DNA of 14,358 nt from an uncultured bacterium (lineage in GTDB: Bacteria; Patescibacteria; Paceibacteria; UBA9973; Zambryskibacteraceae): contig CAIXDB010000010.1 in NCBI GenBank assembly GCA_903918125.1, positions 1 to 14,358 on the forward strand, read 5' to 3'. Both the position numbers and the translations under genes were made by a program. The notes beneath the pieces were generated by a model. The model worked only from the letters and a program-made list of their open reading frames with translations. It was not told the DNA's origin and ran no database searches. This document shows positions 1-6,505 of this stretch, in pieces; position 1 is the first letter of the stretch, and every line of letters starts with the position of its first letter.

Positions 1-78
1 CTCGTACAAATGGCTTCGGCCCGACTCTATCGCAAGATAGAGGAAAAAATAGAAAAACTCAAGGTAGCAATGCCTTGA
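1..78 (+). CDS. 3' end of an unidentified rightward gene (partial)
   Basis: Frame 1 is open from the window edge to a TGA at 76-78 and would encode a charged, helix-like C-terminus of 25 residues (LVQMASARLYRKIEEKIEKL, then KVAMP). I do not recognise the protein. The call rests on plausible composition and on a hairpin at 48-89 that would end a rightward transcript here. Its last codons overlap the leftward gene at 59-280 by 20 bases, in convergent orientation. Frame 3 is also open across this stretch, but its translation has an unlikely composition. The sequence left of the window is needed to confirm it. Confidence 0.4.
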   Translation, partial: LVQMASARLYRKIEEKIEKLKVAMP

Positions 79-89
79 GTTTTTCTATT
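48..89. terminator. Perfect 17-bp hairpin, bidirectional terminator between convergent genes
   Basis: The arms at 48-64 and 73-89 are exact reverse complements, with an 8-base loop. On the minus strand the hairpin runs into a T-rich stretch (complement of the A-run at 44-49). On the plus strand the right arm itself ends in a T-rich stretch. The stop codons of both flanking frames lie inside it. A second small hairpin (7-bp stem, GCAA loop) sits at 25-42. Confidence 0.75.
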
Positions 90-280
90 AAACCTCGAAA
101 ATTAACATCATTCATATGGCCTATTTGTCGCTGGAAATCTACACCCTGACCATCCTGCTCAAAACCAATATTTGCACCGACATAACAAAACCATATTTCT
201 TTTTCATGAAAAAATGGAATCTCTAAAATATCCTTAATAGCAACTTTCTTACCATTCCATGTTTGAAAATCTTTTTTCAT
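59..280 (-). pseudogene. PemK/MazF-like toxin relative with its core deleted
   Basis: This is a 73-residue frame. The N-terminus (MKKDFQTWNGKK, then HEKEIWFCYVGANIGFEQDG) matches my recollection of the start of a PemK/MazF-like family common in CPR genomes, where HEREIWWCSLGVNVGFEQDG is typical. After GVDFQR the sequence jumps straight to IGHMNDVNFRGLIEKLKALL, which resembles the family's last 25 or so residues. Intact members are about 130-140 residues, so roughly 65-70 residues of the toxin barrel are missing, in frame, including the conserved catalytic arginine region. It should not act as an endoribonuclease. It keeps a start codon and a good -10 element, so it may still be expressed. No antitoxin gene is visible beside it. 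The family call is from memory, without an alignment. Confidence 0.6.
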
Positions 281-288
281 ACAAATTT

Positions 289-297
289 ATGGTATCA
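289..297 (-). promoter_or_regulatory. Extended -10 promoter of the MazF-like remnant
   Basis: On the minus strand the sequence reads TGA-TACCAT, then 8 bases, then the ATG at 280. The predicted transcript start is 2 bases before the ATG. No Shine-Dalgarno site is present. Confidence 0.5.
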
Positions 298-360
298 CTT
301 TCCGTTTTCTTTAACATCCACATCTTGCAAAATAAGTTGTGCTTTATACATTACTTTTGG

Positions 361-741
361 TCAACTCAAACACACCGAGTTCAAACAATATCGTGCGCCG
401 GTGGCGGTCGGACCGTCGTCGAATTTGTGGCCGAGATGCGAGTGACAGCGCGCGCAAAGCACTTCGACGCGATGCATGCCGAGCGAGTCGTCGTCCTGCT
501 CGATAACCGCGCCGGGAAGCGCTTGGTCAAACGACGGCCAGCCGGTGCCCGACTCGAATTTGGCGTCCGACGCGAATAGCGGGTTACCGCAAGCGACACA
601 TTTGAACACGCCGTCCGCATCCGGTTTGGCCAGCTTGCCGGAAAATGGCGCTTCGGTCCCCTTGCCACGCAAAACAGCATACTGCTCGGGCGTCAGCACG
701 TTCTTCCACTCTTCTTCAGTTTGTGGCATGGGTTTATTCAT
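361..741 (-). CDS. msrB: Peptide-methionine (R)-S-oxide reductase MsrB
   Basis: MsrB reduces the R-epimer of methionine sulfoxide in proteins in the cytoplasm. The 126-residue product is a complete SelR domain. The zinc-binding cysteine pairs are C48-x-x-C51 and C96-x-x-C99 (CARCHSHLGH). The substrate-site motif SGTGWPSF lies at 64-71, and the catalytic cysteine is C119 in RYCLNS. The position in SGTGWPSF that often carries the resolving cysteine is threonine here; C124, near the C-terminus, is an unusual extra cysteine that might take that role (inference). The start is fixed by an ATGA overlap with the msrA stop, so the two are translationally coupled. No Shine-Dalgarno site precedes it. 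Confidence 0.95.
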   Translation of the reverse strand: MNKPMPQTEEEWKNVLTPEQYAVLRGKGTEAPFSGKLAKPDADGVFKCVACGNPLFASDAKFESGTGWPSFDQALPGAVIEQDDDSLGMHRVEVLCARCHSHLGHKFDDGPTATGARYCLNSVCLS

Positions 742-1292
742 ATATTGTTTTGTTTCAAAAGGTTTGCGAAACGCTCCTGCACCTTCTCCAATTTCGGATT
801 AATGACGAGCTGACAATACGGTGCGTCGGGATGGTGGGCAAAATAGTCGCGATGGTAGTTTTCGGCATCATAAAAGTCGGTCAGTGGCACGACTTCGGTC
901 ACGATTGGCGCGCCAAGCGAATTCGAGGCGTTGGCATCGGCGATGAACCTCTCCGAGGAGCTTTTCTGCTCCGGCGTGGTGTAAAAAATGGCTGAACGAT
1001 ACTGCGTACCGACATCGTTTCCCTGCCTGTTGACGGTCGTCGGGTCGTGACTGCCGAAAAAGACCGTCAACAAGTCGGTGTACTTCACCAGCGTCGGGTC
1101 GTATTCAATATACACAACTTCGGCGTGCCCTGTCGTGCCGGAGCTGACCTGGTCGTACGTCGGATTCGGCATCGTTCCGCCGGCATACCCGGGCTTGACC
1201 ACACTCACTCCGCGGAGCATCTTGAACACAGCTTCGGTGCACCAAAAGCACCCGCCACCAAACACAGCTATTTCTTTAGCTTTGTCATTCAT
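738..1292 (-). CDS. msrA: Peptide-methionine (S)-S-oxide reductase MsrA
   Basis: MsrA reduces the S-epimer of methionine sulfoxide, complementing MsrB. The 184-residue protein has the active-site motif GCFWC at 14-18 with nucleophile C15. It also has E58 in GHAEVV, the conserved DVGTQYRS at 93-100, and a second cysteine, C160, in PYCQLV, which may act in recycling. The length is normal for a single-domain MsrA. It is the middle gene of arsR-msrA-msrB: 27 bases separate it from the arsR stop, and it overlaps msrB by 4 bases. An extended -10 in that gap ends 6 bases before the ATG, so besides read-through from arsR it probably has its own leaderless transcript. Confidence 0.96.
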   Translation of the reverse strand: MNDKAKEIAVFGGGCFWCTEAVFKMLRGVSVVKPGYAGGTMPNPTYDQVSSGTTGHAEVVYIEYDPTLVKYTDLLTVFFGSHDPTTVNRQGNDVGTQYRSAIFYTTPEQKSSSERFIADANASNSLGAPIVTEVVPLTDFYDAENYHRDYFAHHPDAPYCQLVINPKLEKVQERFANLLKQNNI

Positions 1293-1298
1293 CCCAAC

Positions 1299-1307
1299 AG
1301 TATAGCA
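1299..1307 (-). promoter_or_regulatory. Extended -10 promoter of msrA-msrB
   Basis: The minus strand reads TGC-TATACT, then GTTGGG, then the ATG at 1292. With the last T of the hexamer at -7, position +1 is the A of the start codon, which predicts a leaderless mRNA. No convincing -35 is seen. Confidence 0.6.
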
Positions 1308-1319
1308 TGATCGACCTTT

Positions 1320-1628
1320 CTACTTCACCAAATGCTTTGCGCGCAGTTCGTTTAGAATCTTGCACGGTTCGACGAGACGCGGGTCGACGATGGTGTAAAA
1401 AATATTCAATCCCTCGCGACGTGCCTTAACTAAGCCATTGTGGCGCATGAGAGCCAAATGCTGGGAAAGATTGGATTTTGGCAAGCCGGTGCGTTTTAAA
1501 AGCTCCTCGACGCCCATTTCTCCCGCCTTGAGCAGATTAAGGATCTCAAGTCTCTTGGCATTTGCCAAAATTTTGTAAATTTCTGCGTTTTTCTCATAAA
1601 TCTCCTGCGCATGCGTTAATTTCTTCAT
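1320..1628 (-). CDS. ArsR/SmtB-family winged-helix transcription regulator
   Basis: The product is a 102-residue DNA-binding repressor-type protein. Residues about 20-35 (YKILANAKRLEILNLL) match the family's first helices. Residues 38-66 form the helix-turn-helix, with recognition-helix sequence PKSNLSQHLALMRHNGLV at 50-67, and the wing follows at 68-80. The metal-binding CVC motif of classical ArsR is absent and the only cysteine is C89, so the signal is not evident; a thiol-based redox signal is possible but unproven. Its place just upstream of msrA and msrB suggests it controls them and itself. An A/T-rich inverted repeat sits 12-27 bases before its start. No clear Shine-Dalgarno site; candidate -10 sequences are ambiguous because the region is so A/T-rich. 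Confidence 0.88.
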   Translation of the reverse strand: MKKLTHAQEIYEKNAEIYKILANAKRLEILNLLKAGEMGVEELLKRTGLPKSNLSQHLALMRHNGLVKARREGLNIFYTIVDPRLVEPCKILNELRAKHLVK

Positions 1629-1639
1629 ATTTTTTATAA

Positions 1640-1655
1640 AAATTATTGATAATTT
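1640..1655. promoter_or_regulatory. Inverted repeat, candidate ArsR operator
   Basis: AAATTAT-TG-ATAATTT is a perfect 7-2-7 inverted repeat, 12-27 bases upstream of the arsR-like start. ArsR-family proteins bind inverted repeats as dimers, so autoregulation is plausible. A/T-rich palindromes also arise by chance. Confidence 0.3.
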
Positions 1656-1775
1656 CGAACCTACTATATTACTACACCTACATATGTGCGTTTATTTCAT
1701 ACCGCATTCATATGGACATTTTATACTATAAATTGACATCGCGTGCAACATGCTGTCGAACTCCGTTTTTTTGAT

Positions 1776-1784
1776 TTATCCACT
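1776..1784 (+). promoter_or_regulatory. Single DnaA-box-like site upstream of nrdJ
   Basis: TTATCCACT matches the DnaA box consensus TTATNCACA at 8 of 9 positions. It lies just upstream of the putative nrdJ -10. DnaA is known to regulate nrd genes in Escherichia coli. One site alone is weak evidence. Confidence 0.25.
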
Positions 1785-1804
1785 TCTCCGACACTGTTTG
1801 TATT

Positions 1805-1813
1805 TGATATAGT
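1805..1813 (+). promoter_or_regulatory. Extended -10 candidate promoter of nrdJ
   Basis: TGA-TATAGT would place transcription start near 1820 and give a 36-base leader before the ATG at 1856. The leader has no Shine-Dalgarno site at normal spacing (AAGGG at 1829-1833 is too far away). The rest of the 227-base arsR-nrdJ gap is A/T-rich, with no other recognisable feature. Confidence 0.4.
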
Positions 1814-1855
1814 AGTCAGACAATTATTAAGGGTTACTAATCATCTTACAACTTC

Positions 1856-4800
1856 ATGGCTACAAAAAAAAGTACTGCGCGGACGGAAAGTTTGGTAAAA
1901 AGCATTCAGAAACGCGATGGTTCCATCGTTCCATTCGACACGGAGAAAATCGCCGGTGCGATACATAAAGCCATGGTTGCTTCAAACGAAGGCTCACAGA
2001 AGGAAGCCGAGCTTGTTGCCAATAAAGTCCTCGCCGACGCCGTGCGTATCACCAAAAAATACAAAAACTTCATCCCGACCGTCGAAGGTATCCAGGATAC
2101 CGTCGAAAAAGAGCTTATACTTTCGGAATACGTTGCCACGGCAAAGGCGTATATATTATACCGCGCAACTCGTACAAAAGCACGCCAGCAGTCCGAGATC
2201 GTTCCACAGGAGATTAAAGACAAAATCGCCGAGTCGAGCAAATATTTCGTTTCGCCATACCAAGAATTCATTTTCTACCAGTTCTATTCGCGTTGGCGAG
2301 AGGAGCTCGGTCGTCGAGAGACGTGGGCAGAGGCTATAGACCGTTTCATGGACTATATGAAGGAAAATATGGGCAACAAGCTGACCGCCGCGGAATACGC
2401 CGAGACGCGTGAGGCGATTTTGAAACAGGAAGTCTGCCCGTCAATGCGACTGCTCTGGTCGTCCGGTAAGGCGTGTCGTCGAACCAACGTCACGGCGTAC
2501 AACTGCGCCTACATCGCGCCGACGTCGTGGCGCGACTTGTCCGAAATTATGTACGTCTCGATGTGCGGAGCCGGGTGCGGTTTCTCCGTTGAACCGGAAA
2601 ACGTCGGCAAGTTCCCGCAAATTCAAAAGCAAACCGGTAAAATGGCGCCGAAAATCGTGGTTGAGGACGACAAAGTGGGCTGGTGCGAAGCATTTGTCAA
2701 AGCCTGCGAGGTGTGGGAGAAAGGTATGGATGTGGAAATCGACTACTCGAAAATCCGTCCGGCTGGTGCAAAACTCTCCACCATGGGCGGTCGCGCATCC
2801 GGTCCTGACCCGCTTCGCGAGGCGTTGCAATTCGCTCGACGCAAAATGCTCGCCAAGCAAGGTCGCCGACTGTCGACACTCGACCTACACGACATCATCT
2901 GCCAGATAGGCCTCGTGGTGGTTGCCGGCGGGGTGCGTCGCTCGGCCTTGATTTCCCTTTCCGCTTTTGACGACACCGAAATGCGCGATGCCAAAAAAGG
3001 CGCATTCTGGCAGACCAACGGTCAACGCTCGATGGCAAACAACTCGGCCGTGTACGAAAGCAAACCGTCGGCGGAGGAATTCCTTGAGGAATGGACAGCG
3101 CTCGTCACGTCGCACGCCGGCGAGCGAGGCATTTTCAACCGCGCAGGACTCGAGGCGCAAGTCCCCGCTCGACGTTGGGCGCAGTTAAAGGATGCCAAGC
3201 AAGTTGGTATGAATCCGTGTGTCACATCCGACACATGGGTCACAACTGCCGAAGGAGCAAGACAAGTGAAAGATCTGATCGGAAAATCTTTCAAAGCGGT
3301 AATCAATGGTGAGACACATGATTCTCTTGGATTTTTTGAGACCGGATACAAAAAAGTATTTGAAATAAAAACTGATCGCGGATTTGCGTTCAAATCAACG
3401 GATAATCACAAAGTGCTCACCACTGACGATTGGAAAGAAGTTAAAGATTTAAAACCGGGAGACACTGTTAAACTGCATCATCATTCGCATTTCTCATGGT
3501 CAGGCAAAGGCACAGAAACGGAAGGATGGCTTCTCGGCAGTTTGTTGGGAGATGGCAATATAGAGAAAGACGGCGATGCAAATCTTGATTATTGGGGAGA
3601 CAATCGAGAGGTCATGCGCTCGTACGCAGTTTCTGCTATTCATACCGCAGTCGGAGCTCGAGATGATCTCGGCAGTCATGGTAGTTCAGCTGTTGCGTAC
3701 GCTCGAGTTCAATCACGAAAATTAGGGGAGCTTGCCTCATCCAGAGGTATGACTAATGCATTCAAAAAAGTTACCGACAACATCGAACAATCATCTTCCA
3801 CATTTTATGAAGGTTTTCTGCGAGGATGGTTTGATGCTGACGGTTCGGTGCAAGGCGATCAGAAAAAAGGCGTGAGTGTTCGACTAACTTCCGCTTCCCT
3901 GCCATGTCTTCACAGAGCGCAACGAATGCTCGCCAGACTTGGGATCATGAGTTCGGTGTATGAATCGCGTCGGGATGCCCAAGTTCGCATGCTTCCCGAC
4001 GGTCATGGAGGAAAAAAGGGATACGAGTGCCAGGCATATCACGAGCTTGTCATTTCAAAAAGCAACCTGTCCATATTTGCCGACCGTATCAATTTTATTG
4101 AGAGTGCAAAACGATCAAAGCTCAGTGAATTGTTGAAAAATTACCACCGTCCCGCATACAAGGAATCATTCACGGCAACCGTGACATCGATTACGCCCGT
4201 TGGAAACGAAACGGTGTATGATTGCACCGTACCCGGACCTCATGCATTTGACGGAAATGGATTTGTGTTACATAATTGTGGAGAGATTTATTTGCAATCC
4301 AAACAATTCTGTAACTTAACCTCGATTGTCGTTCGACCGCACGACACGATGGAGACACTCACGAAGAAAATCCGTATCGCCACGCTCATCGGTACGTATC
4401 AAGCGACACTGACCAATTTTGAGTACCTGTCGAAGGAATGGAAGGAAAATTGCGAGAAGGAACAGTTGCTCGGGGTGTCCTTGACCGGCTACTACGACAA
4501 CAAAATCGTCCGCAACGACGCGAACCTCCGCGCCCTCCGCGACGAGTCCGTCAAAGCGAACAAAAAATACGCAAAACGTTTCGGTGTGAACGAGTCGACC
4601 GCCATCACCTGCGTCAAACCGCATGGCAACTCGGGACAGCTCCTCGGTGTCGGCTCCGGCATGCACACATGGTACTCGCACTATTACATTCGTCGCGTGC
4701 GCATTTCCGCCAACGACCCGCTTCTAAAGCTCGCACAGGACCAAGGAGTGCCTGTGAAGCCCGAAGTCGGCTATTCGACCTCCAATGCCTCCACAATGGT

Positions 4801-5191
4801 CATGGAGTTCCCGTGCAAGGCTCCCGAGGGCGCGATAGTGAACAAAGACGTCACTGCGCTCGAGTTGCTCGAGGAGTGGAAACGCTTGAAAAATAATTTC
4901 ACCGAGCACAATCCGTCGTCCACTATTTATGTCGGCGATGACGAGTGGATTGCCGTGGCGGACTTCGTGTACAAAAACTGGGATATCGTCGGCGGATTGT
5001 CGTTCCTGCCGCGCAACGACCACGTCTACCAGCTCGCGCCGTACGAGGAAATCGACAAGGCGGAATACGAGCGACGAGTCAAGCTTCTCAAGCACATCGA
5101 CTTCTCAAAGCTCATGCTGTATGAAAAAACCGACCAGACCATCGGCGCCAAAGAGCTCGCCTGCGTCGGTGGCGTCTGCGAGATCGCATAA
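1856..5191 (+). CDS. nrdJ: Adenosylcobalamin-dependent ribonucleoside-triphosphate reductase NrdJ, intein-containing precursor
   Basis: This is a class II monomeric ribonucleotide reductase that makes dNTPs with coenzyme B12 as radical source. The precursor is 1111 residues; after intein removal it is 758, close to the roughly 740 of the Lactobacillus leichmannii enzyme. An ATP-cone regulatory domain spans about 14-109, which predicts allosteric activity control. Redox cysteine C217 (TAYNCAYIA) pairs with C819 (QFCNLTS). The active-site loop N453-P454-[intein]-C808-G-E810 corresponds to N406, C408 and E410 of the L. leichmannii enzyme, so C808 is the thiyl-radical cysteine. The C-terminal shuttle pair is C1103-xxxx-C1108 in ACVGGVCEIA. 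Other family motifs are MCGAGCGFSVEP and GGVRRSALISLS. CPR bacteria generally lack B12 synthesis, so the cofactor is presumably scavenged. Confidence 0.96.
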   Translation: MATKKSTARTESLVKSIQKRDGSIVPFDTEKIAGAIHKAMVASNEGSQKEAELVANKVLADAVRITKKYKNFIPTVEGIQDTVEKELILSEYVATAKAYILYRATRTKARQQSEIVPQEIKDKIAESSKYFVSPYQEFIFYQFYSRWREELGRRETWAEAIDRFMDYMKENMGNKLTAAEYAETREAILKQEVCPSMRLLWSSGKACRRTNVTAYNCAYIAPTSWRDLSEIMYVSMCGAGCGFSVEPENVGKFPQIQKQTGKMAPKIVVEDDKVGWCEAFVKACEVWEKGMDVEIDYSKIRPAGAKLSTMGGRASGPDPLREALQFARRKMLAKQGRRLSTLDLHDIICQIGLVVVAGGVRRSALISLSAFDDTEMRDAKKGAFWQTNGQRSMANNSAVYESKPSAEEFLEEWTALVTSHAGERGIFNRAGLEAQVPARRWAQLKDAKQVGMNPCVTSDTWVTTAEGARQVKDLIGKSFKAVINGETHDSLGFFETGYKKVFEIKTDRGFAFKSTDNHKVLTTDDWKEVKDLKPGDTVKLHHHSHFSWSGKGTETEGWLLGSLLGDGNIEKDGDANLDYWGDNREVMRSYAVSAIHTAVGARDDLGSHGSSAVAYARVQSRKLGELASSRGMTNAFKKVTDNIEQSSSTFYEGFLRGWFDADGSVQGDQKKGVSVRLTSASLPCLHRAQRMLARLGIMSSVYESRRDAQVRMLPDGHGGKKGYECQAYHELVISKSNLSIFADRINFIESAKRSKLSELLKNYHRPAYKESFTATVTSITPVGNETVYDCTVPGPHAFDGNGFVLHNCGEIYLQSKQFCNLTSIVVRPHDTMETLTKKIRIATLIGTYQATLTNFEYLSKEWKENCEKEQLLGVSLTGYYDNKIVRNDANLRALRDESVKANKKYAKRFGVNESTAITCVKPHGNSGQLLGVGSGMHTWYSHYYIRRVRISANDPLLKLAQDQGVPVKPEVGYSTSNASTMVMEFPCKAPEGAIVNKDVTALELLEEWKRLKNNFTEHNPSSTIYVGDDEWIAVADFVYKNWDIVGGLSFLPRNDHVYQLAPYEEIDKAEYERRVKLLKHIDFSKLMLYEKTDQTIGAKELACVGGVCEIA
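3218..4276 (+). mobile_element. LAGLIDADG-endonuclease intein within NrdJ
   Basis: The 353-residue intein occupies precursor residues 455-807. It begins at C455 (CVTSDTWVTTAEGARQV) and ends HN at 806-807, followed by the +1 extein cysteine C808. Block B is T515-D-N-H518. Block F includes VYDCTVPGPHAFDGNG, and block G is FVLHN. Two endonuclease motifs are present, LLGSLLGDGN (559-568, acidic D566) and FLRGWFDADG (654-663, acidic D660/D662), so the homing endonuclease may still be active. All residues needed for splicing (C1, block-B His, penultimate His, terminal Asn, Cys+1) are present. G+C is clearly lower than in the flanking gene: hand counts give 39% for 3241-3420 against 63% for 2761-2940, suggesting recent arrival. 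Confidence 0.97.
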
Positions 5192-5194
5192 AAT

Positions 5195-5244
5195 AAATAG
5201 TACCAGGTACATATTATTTTAGAAATATGTACCTGGTACTATTT
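5195..5244. terminator. Perfect 21-bp hairpin between nrdJ and gpmA
   Basis: The arms at 5195-5215 and 5224-5244 are exact reverse complements around an 8-base loop. The outer ends provide T-runs on both strands, so it should terminate both convergent genes. It begins 3 bases after the nrdJ stop and abuts the gpmA stop. The arm also contains the small palindrome GTACC-A-GGTAC. Confidence 0.85.
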
Positions 5245-5943
5245 TTACGCATTCACTTTTGACTCGGTTTGTCGAACTTCTTTGTGGAGCATGTGGCCGG
5301 CGGTGTCGAGGTCGTAGATGGTGAGCGCGCCGAAGGGAATTTCGACGTGTTCAATCCCCTCGTCAGAAATGTTTTCGATGTATTTGGTGATGGCGCGGAG
5401 CGAGTTGCCGTGCGCCACGACGAGCACGTTCTTGCCTTCTCTGAGCAACGGCAAAATGTTGTCAAGGAAAAACGGCACCGCACGCTCGTAGACCATTTTG
5501 AGCGTCTCGCCGTGTGGCACCGGGTAGTCCCAGCCACGTCGCAGTTTTTCGAATACTTCATCGCCGAGAAGTTTTTGCATATCCCATTTGTTCTTGCCGG
5601 TATAGTCGCCATAGTCGCGCTCGTTCAACGCAGCGGAATGTTCGGTGGGCACCGGGCGTCCCGCTACCGATGTTGCGGTGGCTTTGCCAGCTTCCTCTTG
5701 CGACACGGTTCCTGACTCTCCACACACGTTCAGAATGCACGACAGCGTTTCAATCGCGCGCACTTCCATCGAGGCAAAGGCACAGTCGATGCGCACATCT
5801 TTAATGAGCATGCCCATGTCGCCGGATTTTTCAAAACCGTAGTCGGTCAAGTGGCTGTCGTGATTGCCGGTCCACTTGCCCAGCTTGTTCCATTCCGACT
5901 CGTGATGTCGGGCGATAATAAGTTTTCCCATCGTGTCAGTCAT
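5245..5943 (-). CDS. gpmA: 2,3-bisphosphoglycerate-dependent phosphoglycerate mutase
   Basis: The enzyme interconverts 3- and 2-phosphoglycerate in lower glycolysis in the cytoplasm. The 232-residue protein is slightly shorter than the roughly 250 of E. coli GpmA. The phosphorylated histidine is H13 in ARHHESEWN, where the usual RHG glycine is replaced by H14. Other expected features are WTGNHDSHLT (24-33), acid catalyst E108 in LNERDYG, GWDYPVPHGE (137-146), and the second histidine H178 in AHGNSLRAI. The start at 5943 is supported by TATAAT 8 bases upstream; that hexamer contains the stop codon of the neighbouring gene. M5 is a possible later start. It converges with nrdJ. Confidence 0.92.
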   Translation of the reverse strand: MTDTMGKLIIARHHESEWNKLGKWTGNHDSHLTDYGFEKSGDMGMLIKDVRIDCAFASMEVRAIETLSCILNVCGESGTVSQEEAGKATATSVAGRPVPTEHSAALNERDYGDYTGKNKWDMQKLLGDEVFEKLRRGWDYPVPHGETLKMVYERAVPFFLDNILPLLREGKNVLVVAHGNSLRAITKYIENISDEGIEHVEIPFGALTIYDLDTAGHMLHKEVRQTESKVNA

Positions 5944-5951
5944 ATGTTTCG

Positions 5952-5960
5952 ATTATAGCA
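5952..5960 (-). promoter_or_regulatory. Extended -10 promoter of gpmA (TGC-TATAAT)
   Basis: A consensus TATAAT preceded by TGC ends 8 bases before the ATG at 5943, predicting a leader of about 2 bases. The TAA stop of the gene at 5953-6450 lies inside the hexamer. No Shine-Dalgarno site is present. Confidence 0.7.
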
Positions 5961-6450
5961 GATTGAAAATAAAAACGACAAGTACGATAAGGGCGACCTG
6001 CGAGAGCATGCCGAGCACCGGTTTATTCTGTAAGTTTTTCCCGGACTGAATCCACATATGAAAACGCTGGAGTGTGATGAGCGGTTCGTGTCGCCATTTC
6101 ATATAGACAAATTGAAGCGCGTCTGGAGTCATGGCACCGATAGCTCCGCACAGAACGGCCAGAAACGGGATGTGCAAGAAGAATGCGAACGCGAGTAGTG
6201 CAAGCGCCAGACCGAGCACAGCGTCCGCGCCAATCTTGACAAGGTCATGGAGAAAATCTCGATTTAATTTGATGTCGTTGTTTAACACATTTTCCTTATC
6301 TTCTTCAACGCTGGCGAGCGGATAGTCCCAGTGCGGAATGGCATCGAGGAGAAAATGACTGGCAAAACCAAGCGCAAAAGCACCGACAGGATGTGTCGGC
6401 ACGAGCACAGCGAACGCGGCTCCGGTAACGGCGTGGGTGGTGAGAGTCAT
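5953..6450 (-). CDS. Small polytopic membrane protein, possibly a YdjM-like metal-dependent hydrolase
   Basis: The 165-residue product is hydrophobic, with likely membrane segments near 8-30, 73-92, 93-108 and 147-164. Conserved-looking polar residues (H6, H20, SHFLLDAIPHWDY at 31-43, H68-D69, D110) resemble the histidine/aspartate pattern of YdjM-like inner-membrane putative hydrolases (PF04307), but the match is from memory and loose. A catalytic role is therefore only a possibility. It lies upstream of gpmA on the same strand, 9 bases apart, and is divergent from lemA across a 55-base promoter region. Confidence 0.75.
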   Translation of the reverse strand: MTLTTHAVTGAAFAVLVPTHPVGAFALGFASHFLLDAIPHWDYPLASVEEDKENVLNNDIKLNRDFLHDLVKIGADAVLGLALALLAFAFFLHIPFLAVLCGAIGAMTPDALQFVYMKWRHEPLITLQRFHMWIQSGKNLQNKPVLGMLSQVALIVLVVFIFNLL

Positions 6451-6456
6451 ATATAT

Positions 6457-6465
6457 AGTATGTCA
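6457..6465 (-). promoter_or_regulatory. Extended -10 candidate for the membrane protein gene
   Basis: The minus strand reads TGA-CATACT, then ATATAT, then the ATG at 6450. The spacing is exactly that of the other leaderless promoters here, though the hexamer starts with C. The overlapping TACTAT is an alternative. Confidence 0.45.
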
Positions 6466-6490
6466 CACTTGTAACATTTTTGGGAAATTG

Positions 6491-6499
6491 TGGTATGAT
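6491..6499 (+). promoter_or_regulatory. Extended -10 promoter of lemA-htpX (TGG-TATGAT)
   Basis: The hexamer ends 6 bases before the ATG at 6506, so +1 coincides with the start codon. TTGTAA at 6469-6474 could be a -35, at a long 19-base spacing. Confidence 0.65.
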
Positions 6500-6505
6500 G
6501 TAGAT

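Noticed and set aside
1660..1700. Possible NrdR boxes upstream of nrdJ (CTATAT and ACATATGT stretches)
   Set aside because: The best alignment to the NrdR consensus matches only about half the positions, no properly spaced pair exists, and it lies well over 100 bases from the nrdJ promoter in A/T-rich DNA.
1733..1738. TTGACA upstream of nrdJ as a -35 box
   Set aside because: No -10-like hexamer lies 16-19 bases downstream, and it is far from the TATAGT at 1808-1813.
5269..5715. Plus-strand open frame of 148 codons opposite gpmA
   Set aside because: It lies entirely antisense to a gene with all its catalytic motifs and shows no recognisable protein features.
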